Shown one piece after another: positions 46,501-58,029 of a DNA stretch of 64,000 nt; position 1 is the stretch's first letter, and the number at the start of each line of letters is the position of its first letter. Location of the stretch: the NCBI GenBank assembly GCA_013433145.1, contig CM024179.1, positions 4,698,501-4,762,500 on the forward strand. Reading direction: 5' to 3'. The position numbers were made by a program, and so were the translations under genes. The notes under the pieces are model-generated. The model searched no databases. It saw only the letters and a program-made list of their open reading frames with translations, and was not told the origin of the DNA. The stretch comes from Ascaris suum. Lineage: Eukaryota > Nematoda > Chromadorea > Rhabditida > Ascarididae.

Positions 46501-48814
46501 GGTTTAGAACAGAAGACGCATAAAAGTTATTTACATTTGCTGTCTCGAAGAATTTGGTGCCGATCAAACAGATCGTCGTATTCATGGAAATCCGTTGCTG
46601 TAGGTGGGCTCTGTTTCAGCACAGATGCAAAGATCACGTGGTGTGTTTTATTTTCTTGCGTGCACTGCTTAAAATCCATATATATCTGAAAATGATTGAC
46701 TGTGGGAGCATCCAAGGCTGATCACGAAAAACTTTTGTAGCTAGCGTTCCTAATAAGGTTATAGATTATGCGCGCTGAAAATTAGGATTGTTTTCTCTTC
46801 TACCGCCTCTCTCCTCTGCTTCGCTCCTACCAATCCTCCTTTCCCTGCTGGTGCTCCGTTTGTTTTTGATTTTCTTTCTCGCTGTACTTTTTGCATGGGT
46901 TGAAATGCCTATTTCACGTTATAACAAATTAATAATTCTTAAAGGAAAATACTGGTTCACAAAAAAACCTTCCCTCTTGCATTGCAAAGCTCAAAAAGGC
47001 TTGTCAGCATATGCGTCAGGTGCTCCTCTTAGCGTCTTCTTCAGGAAATTTTTACACCCACCATGCTTAAAGCAAATTTGTGCAAACTTACCTCGCCGAT
47101 ATTTTCCTCAAGGATTCTGTCATTAACGTATCTGTGCTCACTGCCTGCCATTCTGTATTGAAATCGAAACCAAATCTTGCTCAATCGATGTATCAATCCA
47201 TTGTATTGTACATGTGGAATAGTATCTGTCCCACTGAACCCAGTGAAGTATACTACAAAAAAATGATCGGTGAATATGATGAAGGGTGAATAATTCGGGT
47301 GAATAAAAGGCACTCACTACGCGACCTCTGTCATAAAATGGTGATTTGATCATTCCCTTCTGCTTATCACTTCGAACAAATGACTCATGATTGGTGGCGG
47401 TAACCGTCGAGTTGTATTTCGGTTGAGAGCCAAAAACTCGGTCCGTTTTCGCCGGTCGAATTCATAGTGCGGTATTTTCAAAATTCGGTTCATCGACGCC
47501 GTCCCAACCTCTGAGACTTCCCCAATTACATTTCTGCTCTGAGCCATCATCCAGGTATATGTATTTTTATGCATTAGGTGAACGTTGCAGTTGGCCAACT
47601 TTTTGATGATATCGGTGCACCTGTATGAGGCGGTCATTGCGGTCTCCCAAATAGCCTATTTTTGAAAGAATCATGGAAGTGACTTAAAGTCGGATTTCTT
47701 TATTGGTATCACGTGGATGTGCTTCACTGGAGATGGTTGAAGAATGTATCTAAAATGACGGCTTCCGTATTGTTATAGTGGTTTTATTTGAGAGTGTTTT
47801 ATAATGAAATCTTTCGCTGCAGTCATTCCCTGTGACGATTTTTCGCTCACTTGTTTAGTGTCGGCCGTCGCTCGAATCCCACTCATCTCCACTTTTAGAC
47901 TGCACGTAGCAGCTGATCGTCAAAATGCGGTCACATAGCTCTACGTCGACCAGATCGCTAAAGACGGCGATAACGAAGTCGTAACTTCTTTAAGGACTCA
48001 GCTTAGGGTTGGGCGAAAGTGCCTAATGAACCGCTCATCTTTATGGCAGCTGTGACCTTTCTACTACCTTGGAGAGTAAATGAGCAGAAGCATTAGAGCG
48101 CATTGGTATGAGTAAGCAGTTTTGAATCAACTATCTTGTCTATATTAGTCACCTTCTAACCCCACGCAGAATGCGATAAGAAGGCGTACTTTCTTGAAGT
48201 CACTGGGTGTCCTGCTGTGCAATAACGGTGTGGAACAAGAAATTCAAGGATACATTCATCCGTTGCAGCAGTTACCGCATTTCTATGCAACAGCGGGACA
48301 GCTCGATTCTGTAGTAAACTCGACACTGCAAAAAAGCACCTCATTTTGAAAAACGCTGCCTGAGCCTTCTGGAGCCCCCAAAGATAATTGCTACGAAAAC
48401 GGAGGCATTGAAATTGCTTCTGGGAGCCATTGATGGGTGAAGATCATTGGATAGTGTTAGGGGCTCAGGAAATTTTAGGTCATTTGTAGCCTCAGACCTC
48501 GAAACTCCGGGTTTCTAAAGGGAATTTTGAGTGGGGGGTAGGTGGAGGGAGGGGTAAACGCTATTATGCTTTCTTCTATAAATGCTTACGCTTCAGTGTT
48601 GTTATAAGTTTTTTGCAAGAATGCTTCAAAAAGAAATCTGATCAAATCCACTAACGTTGCCCTTCAGAGAAGTGGAGATTCAATATTAAATTATGCAGTT
48701 CACCGGTGATACCATTCACGTAGAATGCGACTTTTTTGTCGTCCACGTATGTGGCGTCGTTTCCATCAATGACGCAAGGACTCTTGAGGCGGCCACCATC
48801 ACATTGTTCCCCGG
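43573..48814 (-). CDS. Carbonic anhydrase-related protein (acatalytic), four exons seen
   Basis: Exons: 48814-48656, 47252-47092, 46685-46535 and 43727-43573, all with GT/AG borders and matching phases. In order they carry the family landmarks: C.GGRLKSP near the start (usual C.GG.RQSP), the beta-strand GLIHRLSKIWFRFQYRMAGSEH (usual YRL..FHFHWG....GSEH), IYMDF (usual LHLVH), then FLPRDRRSAWAYNGSL...C with VIFKAPI (usual LLP....Y.Y.GSLT.PPC...V.WTVF..PI). The three zinc-binding histidines are replaced by Trp, Arg and Tyr, so no catalytic zinc can bind. It is therefore a divergent CARP, possibly secreted or a binding protein. The N-terminal exon(s) and C-terminal end are not identified. The long last intron (43728-46534) contains only unassigned sequence. 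Confidence 0.75.
43728..46534. other. Large intron of the carbonic-anhydrase-related gene
   Basis: Several long frames occur on both strands (plus 44566-44838, 45123-45368, 45393-45893). They lack splice structure and domains I know and do not agree on one strand or frame. They look like remnants of an inserted element, but no TIR or poly-A tail could be found. Confidence 0.35.
47371..47655 (-). CDS. Unassigned 95-codon exon-like frame inside the CARP intron
   Basis: Bounded by an acceptor (TTTCAAAAATAG) and a possible donor (GTGATA), the frame is phase 0 at both ends and encodes a basic peptide containing AIWETAMTASYRCTDIIKKL and FDRRKRTEFLALN. It cannot be spliced into the CARP message because the flanking CARP exons need a phase-1 insert. 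It may be part of a nested gene, a skipped exon of another transcript or an old insertion. I do not recognise it. Another frame of the same stretch also looks coding-like but has a TGA in the middle. Confidence 0.3.
48283..48432 (+). repeat. Direct repeat, copy 1
   Basis: This resembles 48966-49136 in the same orientation (both contain GCACCTCATTTTGAAAAA). Both encode a related plus-strand peptide around HCK.APHFEK.CLSLLE, each ending in a stop. Copy 1 has two adjacent stops where copy 2 has Gln-Gln, so it is the more decayed. Confidence 0.6.
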
Positions 48815-48965
48815 CTAAATAAAACATTCAAGAGATTTCAATGACGGGAAAGAAGGGAAGGCTGAAGCGGAGGCACAAGACGCATTTGCATTTTGCTTCT
48901 AATTTCGAATGATTTTTGTGGGCAAATTGGCGACAAATTTCGAGCAATGCTGTTGAACAATGTGA

Positions 48966-49136
48966 TGGCTCAAGATATTTTATTATGCAGGGGCAGAACC
49001 ACTCGATTTTGCAGCAAACTTCACATTGCAAAATTGCACCTCATTTTGAAAAATGCTGCCTCAGTCTTCTGGAGTTGCCAAAGATAAATGCTCTGAACTT
49101 TGAGGACTTGGAATTGTTTTTGGGTGCCGGATTCTG
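48966..49136 (+). repeat. Direct repeat, copy 2
   Basis: The partner of 48283-48432, about 690 bases downstream. Its frame reads GQNHSILQQTSHCKIAPHFE and continues without a stop to ...ELFLGAGF. The CARP exon 48814-48656 lies between the two copies on the other strand. The origin is unknown. Confidence 0.6.
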
Positions 49137-49252
49137 ATAAGAGAGCTGTATGAAGATCTGGCTGGGAGGTTGATATGATGCAGGTAAGAGCTTAAACTGA
49201 ACGTTAAAGACATGAAAGAACATTATATGTGTGCTTATGTGATATCTTTTAG

Positions 49253-49408
49253 TATGTACCCATCAGTGTGCGTCGTTTGTGTTGTCAGCGTGTTACTGAT
49301 GCTTCGGCATCTTTTGTTGGTCGTCCTTCGCCTCAACGAGCAACCAAAACCAGTAAACAAAGGACACAGTTCACATCAACTCCCCTGGCCTCTGCTCTGA
49401 GGAATTAA
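49253..49408 (+). CDS. Plus-strand terminal exon of an unidentified gene
   Basis: After a strong acceptor (GATATCTTTTAG) a phase-0 frame of 51 codons begins YVPISVRRLCCQRV, continues as a Ser/Thr/Pro/Lys-rich tail (SASFVGRPSPQRATKTSKQR) and ends with TAA at 49406-49408. A low-complexity basic tail is plausible as a protein C-terminus. I could not find the preceding exon: a good donor at about 49184 (GCAG|GTAAGAG) follows only frames with stops. It may therefore be the end of a gene whose upstream part is in the 48 kb region, or a relic. Confidence 0.35.
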   Translation, partial: YVPISVRRLCCQRVTDASASFVGRPSPQRATKTSKQRTQFTSTPLASALRN

Positions 49409-50937
49409 TGATCCCGCTTTCAACTGAAACCGAGCCTCAGTGCCGATGTGTGACTTTCTATTCGTGTTTGAGTAGCGCTCGGATCGGGTGGTATCGATAG
49501 TTTTTGATTTACTGGCCTGAAGTAGACTTATCGAATTTGCTCAAGATAAAGAAGCTCATCCCTTCACCCCCCACTTTTTCGCCCATCGTGAGCGACTATT
49601 TCATCAAACGTCGAAGCATCCTTCATAAAAGCGCTACGCTAGCCCGTTGCCAACTCTTTGATATAGTGGGCCCGTGGGTGGAGCTTTCCCTATTCCGACG
49701 CTTTGCCTGCTGCTCTCGACCTCACAACCGCCGTGGAATCATCAAAAAGTGCTCCATGCAGCAGGGAAGCACATAGAAGGCGCGTTTGTTGCAGACCTTT
49801 TCCATTTTGCGACCTGCCTTCACTCACCAGTTATGTTCACTGTGCTCTTCATCTCGTTTCGAACTTGTGGGATACTGTATACGTCTCCTGGCGTATGCGC
49901 GTTGGCAAATAACATTGTTTGTTGTTTTTGTCATTTGTTTCTAATAAACGTAGGCGGTTGCCAGTCGTTTTGGTTATGCGTTGGATTATTTCATCCTACA
50001 CAAAAGCTGAATCATCCATAAAGCAAAGGAACCACCAATTCCCCCCTTGCGTCACTTTTCCAACTAAAGATAAATGCACTCTTTACACCGGCGATTCGTC
50101 AAGTGCTCAACTTTTCCCTTCCGCTATCAACAAACTTTCTTCACTTCACAAAGCAACAAGACCAGACGAGCAGAAACTTCTGTGGCGAGGAATAAGTGAA
50201 CCGTTTAGCCTCTCAAATCCTGGGTGGCTAAATTAATTGAAATGTTCGAAAAAATTTACCGTTGATCTGATTGACGTTAATTGTAACCAGTGCGCTGAAA
50301 TCAGAAATTTGATCAGCTGAAGAATCAGATGTGAAGAGTAAAACTACAGGGTATACCACGTTACCTGAAATAACTTTGAAATCCACGGCGCTTTTTGCCG
50401 ACGACACGGCCGCACCAGATGAGTCATTAACTCAGCAATGCGATTGCTCATACAGTTCTTCGTGACCGTTTAAACCTCTGAATAGAATATTCACCGAACT
50501 GAGCGGAAGACGGTCTAAGGTTCTAATGGAGGAAAAGGATCAACTTAACTTTGAGACAATAGAGAATTCTGAAACTCGAAGAGCGAAGAAGTCTCTTCCT
50601 GGTCATGAAGAAGAAAAAGAACGTTCAACGAAAAGAATGGTGAAAAGTGCATGTTCGTGAAATGCGCGCATAAGCAGCCACTGACAGACGCGTATTCACA
50701 AATATATTTGCTTTTAAATTAGGACTGAGCGAAAATGAATATCGGAACAATTATCTCCAGAAGACAATAGAAAGTTCGGAAGTGAATGCAGTCATCCTTA
50801 AAAGCAAAGACAAGAGCGGGAAGGAAAAGATAAGACGTTCTGCTAAAATCTACCTCCAAAATGCAAGCTGGAACTCACAGGTGGCTGCCGCCGTTGGTGA
50901 TGACCCTATCTAGGGAGAAGTAGCCAATCCTTGTTAC
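49409..50937. other. Stretch with no supported gene
   Basis: Plus-strand frames at 49504-49776, 49674-50021 and 49919-50236 are open, but they overlap in different frames with no consistent splice sites. They may come from one decayed insertion. Confidence 0.35.
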
Positions 50938-51645
50938 CTTGTCGACTGAAGAGGCCATCTTCTGTTCATGAAGAGTGAAGTAACTTCCGGCTACTAACGC
51001 GGTGGCACCGAAACTTTGAAGAATTCCCCATGTTCTGCATCTTTGTGAGTAAAAGAATTAAGAAAACCACTCCTCCCGCAGAATTTGAAAATAGCATATT
51101 GAAAGGCAAAGGGCATAGCAAATGATGATGCGATAACGAAAGATGAATGCGCAACCTCTATTACCACAGCTGCAATGATTAGCCCACCAGAATAGTGCGA
51201 ATGGTAGAGCCGGAGATTAAGCAAATCACGGGCTGGAGATTTGTTCAACGACTCTGACTTTCTCACGAATACGTCTAATCCTTGGCGCAAAGAGTATTCT
51301 TTGAAAGTTTAGTAAAATAATCAAATGTATGGAGTAAAAGTATGCAAGGAGTACACTAGTATAAAGAAAGACAGAGGTTGTGATCTAACGGAGATTAGAA
51401 AACAGAATAAAGGAACTAAGACGACTCCTCGCCAGAAATGCAGATAACAGTGCAAAGAGAGATGTATGGCAATTTTTATGCTCATCCTAAAACCGCATTA
51501 GCTGGTCGATAGGATGAAGGGGATGGGATCAGGATCACTTATGCTTCCATATTTGGAACTGAGTAACAGCTAATGTTACCTCGTCAAAGCGATAACTGAA
51601 ACGAACGGCTGCTGCATCGAAGGACCCGCCTGCTTCCACCACTCT
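50938..51645 (-). CDS. Three small exons of an unidentified gene
   Basis: Exons: 51645-51580 (phase 0/0, RVVEAGGSFDAAAVRFSYRF..), 51298-51188 (leading 2, trailing 1; SLRQGLDVFVRKSESLNKSP, then ..LYHSHYS) and 50993-50938 (leading 2, trailing 0; AGSYFTLHEQKMASSVDK). The last two join in phase. The first has the best acceptor (CACTTGTAATTTAG) and donor (GTAACA) but does not join the second directly, so an exon is missing or they belong to different transcripts. They could be the missing 5' part of the CARP gene, but the phase does not fit without another exon. No family recognised. Confidence 0.4.
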
Positions 51646-52249
51646 CTAAATTACAAGTGAAGAGAGAAGTTATTATTACGCACGCTATACAAAAAATTTC
51701 CTTATGTAGTTTCGTAGCAGTTTCTTCACCGTGCAAAGAAAATTAGCCTAGGCACGTGGTTATTATTGCATATTTTGCATTGACCGCTTCTTTGCAAATC
51801 CAACAGCCGCTAGTCAATCCATGGAGAGATCACTACATAGCACCAACAATCAATTCGATCCTTAAGTTTATATGAAAGTCGTAGCAACTAATGGATGCGA
51901 AAGTTTTCATGCATTCTGCAGCGGTCATTTTATCATTTCGTATCGACTGGCTAGCAAATAACGAGTCTTATACGGTACCTGGAGCAGTAAAAACGTGAGT
52001 GCATTGTTCAGCAAGTTTTATAATTTCCCAATGAGCCGTAAAAATAGTCGGTCAGGTGAGCGGGAATTAAAAGCATTATGCTAGCTTCCGCATTAAGCAC
52101 ATCACTGAAGCTGACTCAGTCGCCGTTCCGCCTGTTATTAAACAAAATGCCACATCTTCGTTCAGTCATCGATTGACGCAATCGGTAGTTGACAGCTTTG
52201 GTTAAAACCATTTTGAACTTCATCGCCGCAGGAGCCTTTTATACATGAC

Positions 52250-52564
52250 CAATTGAAAGTTGTTTCATTTGGGTCGTAATGGGGTTTATTCCCGTACCGT
52301 TGGAACATCTCTTCTCCGAAGTTCATTCAAAGGTCCTGCTAAATTCGAAAGATGTGGGACAAACTTCCCACAATGCTTTAAAATCAAAAATTTCCAGTTT
52401 ACTGCAATGCGATGAAGGCCGGAGCTTTGTGATGGCCGAGCGAAAGAGAACAACGACAGATAACGATAAGCAACATGAGTGTGCACATATGCAAATGCTG
52501 GTCTGTGGCTTGGACAAGCATTTGATGGCGCAGTTGTCCATGTCATGGAATTCTCGCTGCGCAA
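52250..52564 (-). mobile_element. Ty3/gypsy-like pol fragment
   Basis: A short minus-strand frame contains CGKFVPHLSNLAGPLNELRR, which fits the connection segment between RT and RNase H of Ty3/gypsy elements (Y..F.P..S....PL..L). It stops soon after. The neighbouring sequence up to about 52740 has no further recognisable motif, so this is at best a fossil scrap. Confidence 0.4.
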
Positions 52565-53396
52565 CCGCGCATACCGTAACAGCTCATGGCACTAGTATCA
52601 TAGCGCAGTTGCCTCGCTCGTCATTCCTGAGAAAGACGTTCTGAAGCACAATAGTACGAATAGATCTCCGACCTTTGTTTTTTAACCATACTTGACGTCG
52701 TTTCGGCCGACAAGGGCGATATTTTAAGCGCTCATTTGAGGTGCGTTATTTGGTTTCCTTGTGTTTCTGCGATTCACTTAAGCGCTACTTTTTTGCCAAT
52801 CCCCACACTATGGAGAGTGCAATAAACGCTAAAACCGCAAACCAATACTTGAACGTTCCAAGTCGCGTGCCCTCTACCATTCGCCTATTTTCCTTCAGAA
52901 ACCGAGAACCACCTCATCACAGCACTCCACACATACCTGTTGGCACTATTTCATATGTTAACCTGCTCCAGTTTCCCTGACAAGAGAATACAAATTCAGT
53001 TTATGAGTATGCAAAAAAAGAAAATACAATGAATAAGCAATATTGGCTACGAAAACACACATATGTCAGTGATATTGATTAATCGACTCACAAAACACGC
53101 CATCACCACAACACTGAGCATTCCATCATTGGGGACGATGACTTATAGAAGTGCATTCGTCATCCTACAGCACTGCTAACAAAGCGCGGTATATCAAAAA
53201 CAACGTTCAGTATAGACGCACACATATAATTAAATTTAAAGCATATTGCTAATTCGGTCATTCTCATCAATGGAGTTCAAAGAACAATGCATGATGCAGA
53301 AAGCTTGAACGTGAAGCGAACACTAATAAGGCGGTCACTTTCTCCTAAAATAATAGTAATATACAACCATGTCGACTCATATCAAAAATCATCACA

Positions 53397-53402
<6 letters not shown>

Positions 53403-53479
<77 letters not shown>
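53403..53479. repeat. (AT)n microsatellite
   Basis: About 38 uninterrupted AT units, roughly 60 bases beyond the stop codon of the Tudor-domain gene. Confidence 0.97.
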
Positions 53480-53482
<3 letters not shown>

Positions 53483-53537
53483 AACTCAACAAAACGCAAT
53501 AAATTCAGAAGCATTCATTTAAGAGCAAATCACCGCC

Positions 53538-55661
53538 TCAGGCAAGCTGCACAAATGCGACTCCATCGTCGCGCTGTTTGACGACTCGCAATTGAAAAGA
53601 GCGCTGTTGGCAGGAAACCGCCTCCTGTAGTGTATCGACATCGAATCTCTCATAATCACCGCAACCGAAGTCGTCAAATTCGATCAATGCGCATGGTAGT
53701 GCCAGAGAGCAGTGGCGACAAACTATATCCGGCTGCAAACATTACAGTTTACACAAAGAAAATACCGGCGCACTTCCTTTTCAACGAAAAATTTACTTCC
53801 GGTCAGTCGACAGAATCGTAGACCCAGTAGACTTCTGATAACGGCGACAACACTTCGAAGAAGTAAAGCATTTATGGGGAAGACATAAACAAGCTAAAAA
53901 GCAGCGTGAAAGAGCGAGTGCAGCAAAGTCTACACTTCATTTCGCTTCAGTTACAGCCGCACTTGGACGACTGCTGCTCAAACCAGTACCACGCAGCAGC
54001 ACGCCTAGTAGAAACCAGCCCCTACTTGTCGAATGCCTTGCAGGAACAGACTCCACGTTCTGTTTCGTTAGGTCTAGTCTATTCCTCACGATGACTGCAC
54101 ACACATCTGGCCTTCACTGCAATTTAGACACTGCTTGGCAAATTATATTTGCTTTCACTGCAAAATCATCACCTGCGACACCCATTTTCTATAAGATGTG
54201 CAGTAAAATCTACCACTTTCAAAGAGACTCAAACTGAAAAAAAACAATGACGTGAAAAGAAAGTGATTCGGCTGACAAAAAAGATAATGACAACCTGATC
54301 ATCGACTGACCACAGCTCCGAAATCTCCAATTCCTCATAGTTTCCTCGATCAATGAAAAACACCTGAGCACGGTCCGCGGCGATCGCAGTAACGACAGCC
54401 CGCAGATGTCTTTTGAAAGTGCAACTGTATGCGATGCACAGAAGTCCAACGCACTAAAATCTTAGTCGTTGACGTCATTAATGTGAGAAAAGAGAACGAA
54501 ACGTGCCCAGAGTATCGAGGAACCAAACTTGAATTCCGACCTTTTGCTGTCCGGTCGAGGGATGCTTACCTACAACGCTACTTTTCTGCATCATTTTCCT
54601 CACAGCACTTTGACGCAAGCACGCACAATACTTCAGTGTCCTAAGATATGATTACGGCTCAAAGACATAATACTACCTGTGACCCAAATAAGCATTTGTT
54701 ATTCTTCTACATTCGGGTACTCAATGATGCGTTGGCGTTGTGCGCCTACCGGGAAGAAAAGATTAATGTGAAAGTGCGAGCACAGTTCCTCGCCCGAGCA
54801 GCGAAATATCATTATTTGAATGTTCATTTATACTGCAGCGCACTTTTTCGTTAGTAAATGTGCTGCATGGATTGCTAATGCTGTTTCAGCCGAAAACTTA
54901 TTGCTAGGCGTTCGGCGAATTGCAGCTTTCTCTCTGAATTCATTTTCAAAATCTTCATATTCCGTATTTTGGCTACCATTCGAGACTGATTTGTTTATCG
55001 CTTACAATATGGACTTTTCTCTCTCTCTCTCTCTCTCTCTGAAATGAGCTCAGATTAAGACTTCGAGAATGACTCCTCTGCGAACAACTCATAACTTTCT
55101 CTTTCAATTTTCACAGAACGAAACAGAAGAATCTACAACACTTACAACAAAAAACTCATATATGCATCTCGTTTCCCCTCTATTAATCTCGCTTGCGAAC
55201 TCATTCCCTCCCACCGAAAAATCTCGCGCATGGCTGCAATGGAATTTACTACATAAACAGCGAAAATTTAGGCGCTGATTGGCAACTACTGTGCCAAATC
55301 TGGCCGAAACGAGAAAAGCATTCGGTGACTGACCAGTGTTCTTGAAACTTACTCAGAGCATAGTGAAACACTGCAAGGGTGCTGTAGTTCAGTTCGAAGC
55401 AGATCATTCACTTTTGTTTTTGATTTCATGAAGCGGCGACTTGAAACTGATGCGAGTATATTCGAAAATCAAAAATAAGAGACGAATGAATGTTTACCAA
55501 GTCGTCCTGTTTGCAAGGAAGAGTGGGTGAGAGAAATTCGACTTCGGCTGCTGAAGCTGCGATCATTTTATCCTTGAGTATCTTCACAAAGAACAGCGGC
55601 CAACTCTTGTTCAGATCATCTCCATCGCATCGCCTCACAGTGAGTACATCCCCCTTTTTCA
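53538..55661 (-). CDS. Tudor-domain protein, C-terminal three exons
   Basis: Exons: 55661-55498, 54453-54295 and 53732-53538 (TGA), joining in phase 0. The middle exon holds a Tudor core: VGLLCIAYS, RAVVTAIAADRAQVFFIDRG, then NYEELEISELWSV, matching the usual pattern of a G..C.A strand, a .RA.V strand, V.V.FIDYGN and the L..L turn. The last exon has the extended-Tudor continuation (P....C.L.......F.......L...V) ending in Phe-Val-Gln-Leu-Ala. The first of the three includes PLFFVKILKDK and could be the preceding linker. Tudor domains bind methylated arginine or lysine; extended Tudor proteins act in germ granules and small-RNA pathways. The aromatic cage is only partly kept (Phe, Phe, Tyr seen). 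Upstream exons are listed separately; the link from 56340 to 55661 needs one exon I could not find. Confidence 0.7.
55018..55041. repeat. (CT)n microsatellite
   Basis: A short run of CT units in an intron of the Tudor-domain gene. Confidence 0.9.
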
Positions 55662-56339
55662 CTGATATACACGAAAAATGCCGCTGAAACATTTTTCAAT
55701 TTCTTAAAACCGCACAACTTCTTAACTGTTATATGAATGAAACAGAAATGAAAAAACCCAGGTGCTCTGAAATTACTGATGTGTCATCGATGAATGGTGA
55801 AAATCGCTTTAAAAAAAACAGCAATGACTTGGAGTGTGCTAACTGAAATCGGTCAACAACTCGAAATTAAACATGCTTATGAAAAGGCGTCACTGAATCC
55901 TTTTCAGCCAGGTCTGTAAGCAGACACTCCTATCATCTACGTTACTTTACTTACTCTCAGCCTCGTCTCATTGCCTGCATTCATATGAACATAGTTTTTC
56001 TACGTCCACTCATAGTACCTGCTGTTATCATGCTTGCAGTTCTAAGGAAATTTTCGAGCATACATGTGTAGCCTCAGTTTCTGTTCAGATGGGAGCCTCC
56101 AAAATGTTTCCACTCATCTTTTCGTCTAAGCAATGCTCTGTCACTGCCGAAAGCGAATTACACAAACTTGTAGTAAATTAATGAATAGAACAATAACAAA
56201 TAGGCCGAGGCAGCCTGTACTTTAATTTTACCCTACTGTTCTCTCATGTATGGAATATCTTCGTACAACTATGGAAAAATTAGGCATTCGATGGTCCTGA
56301 AAAATTTGTAACATTTGAAAATAATTGAACATTGCTTAC

Positions 56340-57990
56340 AGAAAACTTCAAAAATGTATTGGAGGGGCTGGAGGACGGCAAGGTTGAGCACTTCGTTGGA
56401 TCCGAGTCACTGGCTATGTGAATCAGCGAATTCGACGATGGAACCTTAAAAACAAGGATTACAAGCTGTAATATAAACGAATTGCACACTGCATGCAATC
56501 GAACTGATGCTTCAATATCTTCTTCTTGATGGACATCAACAAAAAAGAGCACCGCAAGGGCATACACTTCTAGTTTCTTTCGTTTTTCCTTGTTTCGCCA
56601 CTCACCTGTACAAGAACTCTGCTAGAGGCATTTATTTGTGGAGCTGAATAAAGCAGACAAGTGCACTGTAAAAAGGATAAAAATGGAAGGCCATGCAGCA
56701 GACAAGCGACCAGGCTTACACTGCACCCGTGTGTTTGTAAATATAGTTGGTGAGCGAAGGTCTAAAAAGGGAGGAGGAGGCAGGTGAAGGGCCGAAAATT
56801 GTTCCCATCCCTTGGCTCGTCATTGCACTCATTAGCCGATACAGGGTGTGAAGCTATATCTTTGGAAGCGAACCAATTCAGTCAGAAATAAAAAACGGCT
56901 GTAGATTTCCATCAAATTGGCAAGGCTTCCTGCAGCTTCCACCGCGCGAACAATCTACAAAGCGATCAGCAATATATAAGTGCTCGTTCGCTTGCACTAC
57001 AAGCCGATTTTGCAACTATTGTACGAAAGTAGGATTGTGCACATCGCAGTGGATAGTTAGCGAATAACAAATTCAACTTGACGGTCGCTCAATCCACTAT
57101 ACCGAACAACAATAACAATAATTAAACGAAGGAACCGTATCAGAATTGACGTAGCAATTCACTCGTTTCGTCGGCGCAGAAGTAGCACGAAGCTCTGGAT
57201 AAATGGGGCAGCTGGGTGCGAAATGACCATCCGAACTGCATTTATAACACGACGGGTATGCTGGATGTTTTAAACGTTAAAAGAATTATTGACAAATTTA
57301 GCACGAGTGGTCATTAACACATAGCATATTGGACACTGCGGAATATATAATGCGGCGTCATGTCACCAACGATCAACCAAAAGAAGTAACAAATGAGAAG
57401 ACAAACACCGCAAACTGTCAGGAGGCTGCTATGGTTTTTCGCTTTCACATTCGCCCTAATTAATCAAATAAGTCAGTAAGCTATCAACAGATCATAAAAA
57501 TGCATAATGATGCATTCATCTCTCAAAGGATTCAATCGCTTGCACGAATACTCTATAGACATCACTTTCTTGTTACTCGATTGCTGCAAGAGGAAGATAT
57601 GCTGTGCTTATCCATCAGTTGAAACGTGAGAACCCGAAAGCCAAAATTATGCAAACCTTCTAACATGTTCTATAACTCTAACCGGATCAGAGTGAAGGGT
57701 AATAAATAGACTGATTCTATGATGCACATTGAATGCTTTAAATTTCGTAACTCTAATTTCAACGGCTCGCGAGCTGAAACTACCGCACATGAATAGGCAA
57801 CAAACAATTCTGTCGCGAAGTGCATTGCGACTCAAAACCTGCAACGGCATAGAAAGAGCGCCCCATCGCAGAAGCATTTCCGCCGTGTGGAATCAAAGGG
57901 AATTTGCGTGGACCACGCATACTGGTATAGGACGCCCAAGTGAATCCGCAGTAGGCTCACTGTTATCCTCGCCTACTACCGTCACAAATC
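56340..57990 (-). CDS. Likely upstream exons of the Tudor gene, with a CCHC zinc knuckle
   Basis: Five exons can be chained in phase: 57990-57923 (FVTVVGEDNSEPTADSLGRP..), 57838-57784, 57260-57163, 56954-56874 and 56444-56340 (Ser/Pro-rich). The 57260 exon encodes a CCHC knuckle, CYKCSSDGHFAPSC (C-X2-C-X4-H-X4-C), a nucleic-acid-binding module. Acceptors at 57838, 57260 and 56954 and the donor at 56339 (GTAAGC) are good; the donor at 56873 is weak. The direction, spacing and RNA-related domain fit one gene with the Tudor exons just downstream, but the connection is inferred. A gag origin for the knuckle is the main alternative; the intron-split structure argues against it. Confidence 0.5.
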
Positions 57991-58029
57991 CTTTTCAGTA
58001 AAGGAAAACATGCAGAAAGTGATTATTCA

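Noticed and set aside
48156..48344. Minus-strand exon-like piece after CTTTTTTGCAG at about 48330
   Set aside because: It falls inside the direct repeat whose second copy has a mutated acceptor. The phase does not fit the CARP exons, so the repeat explains it better.
55328..55443. Exon ending at a GTAAGT donor near 55358 in the Tudor gene
   Set aside because: No acceptor gives the phase needed, and the exons on both sides (55498 and 54453) already join in phase without it.
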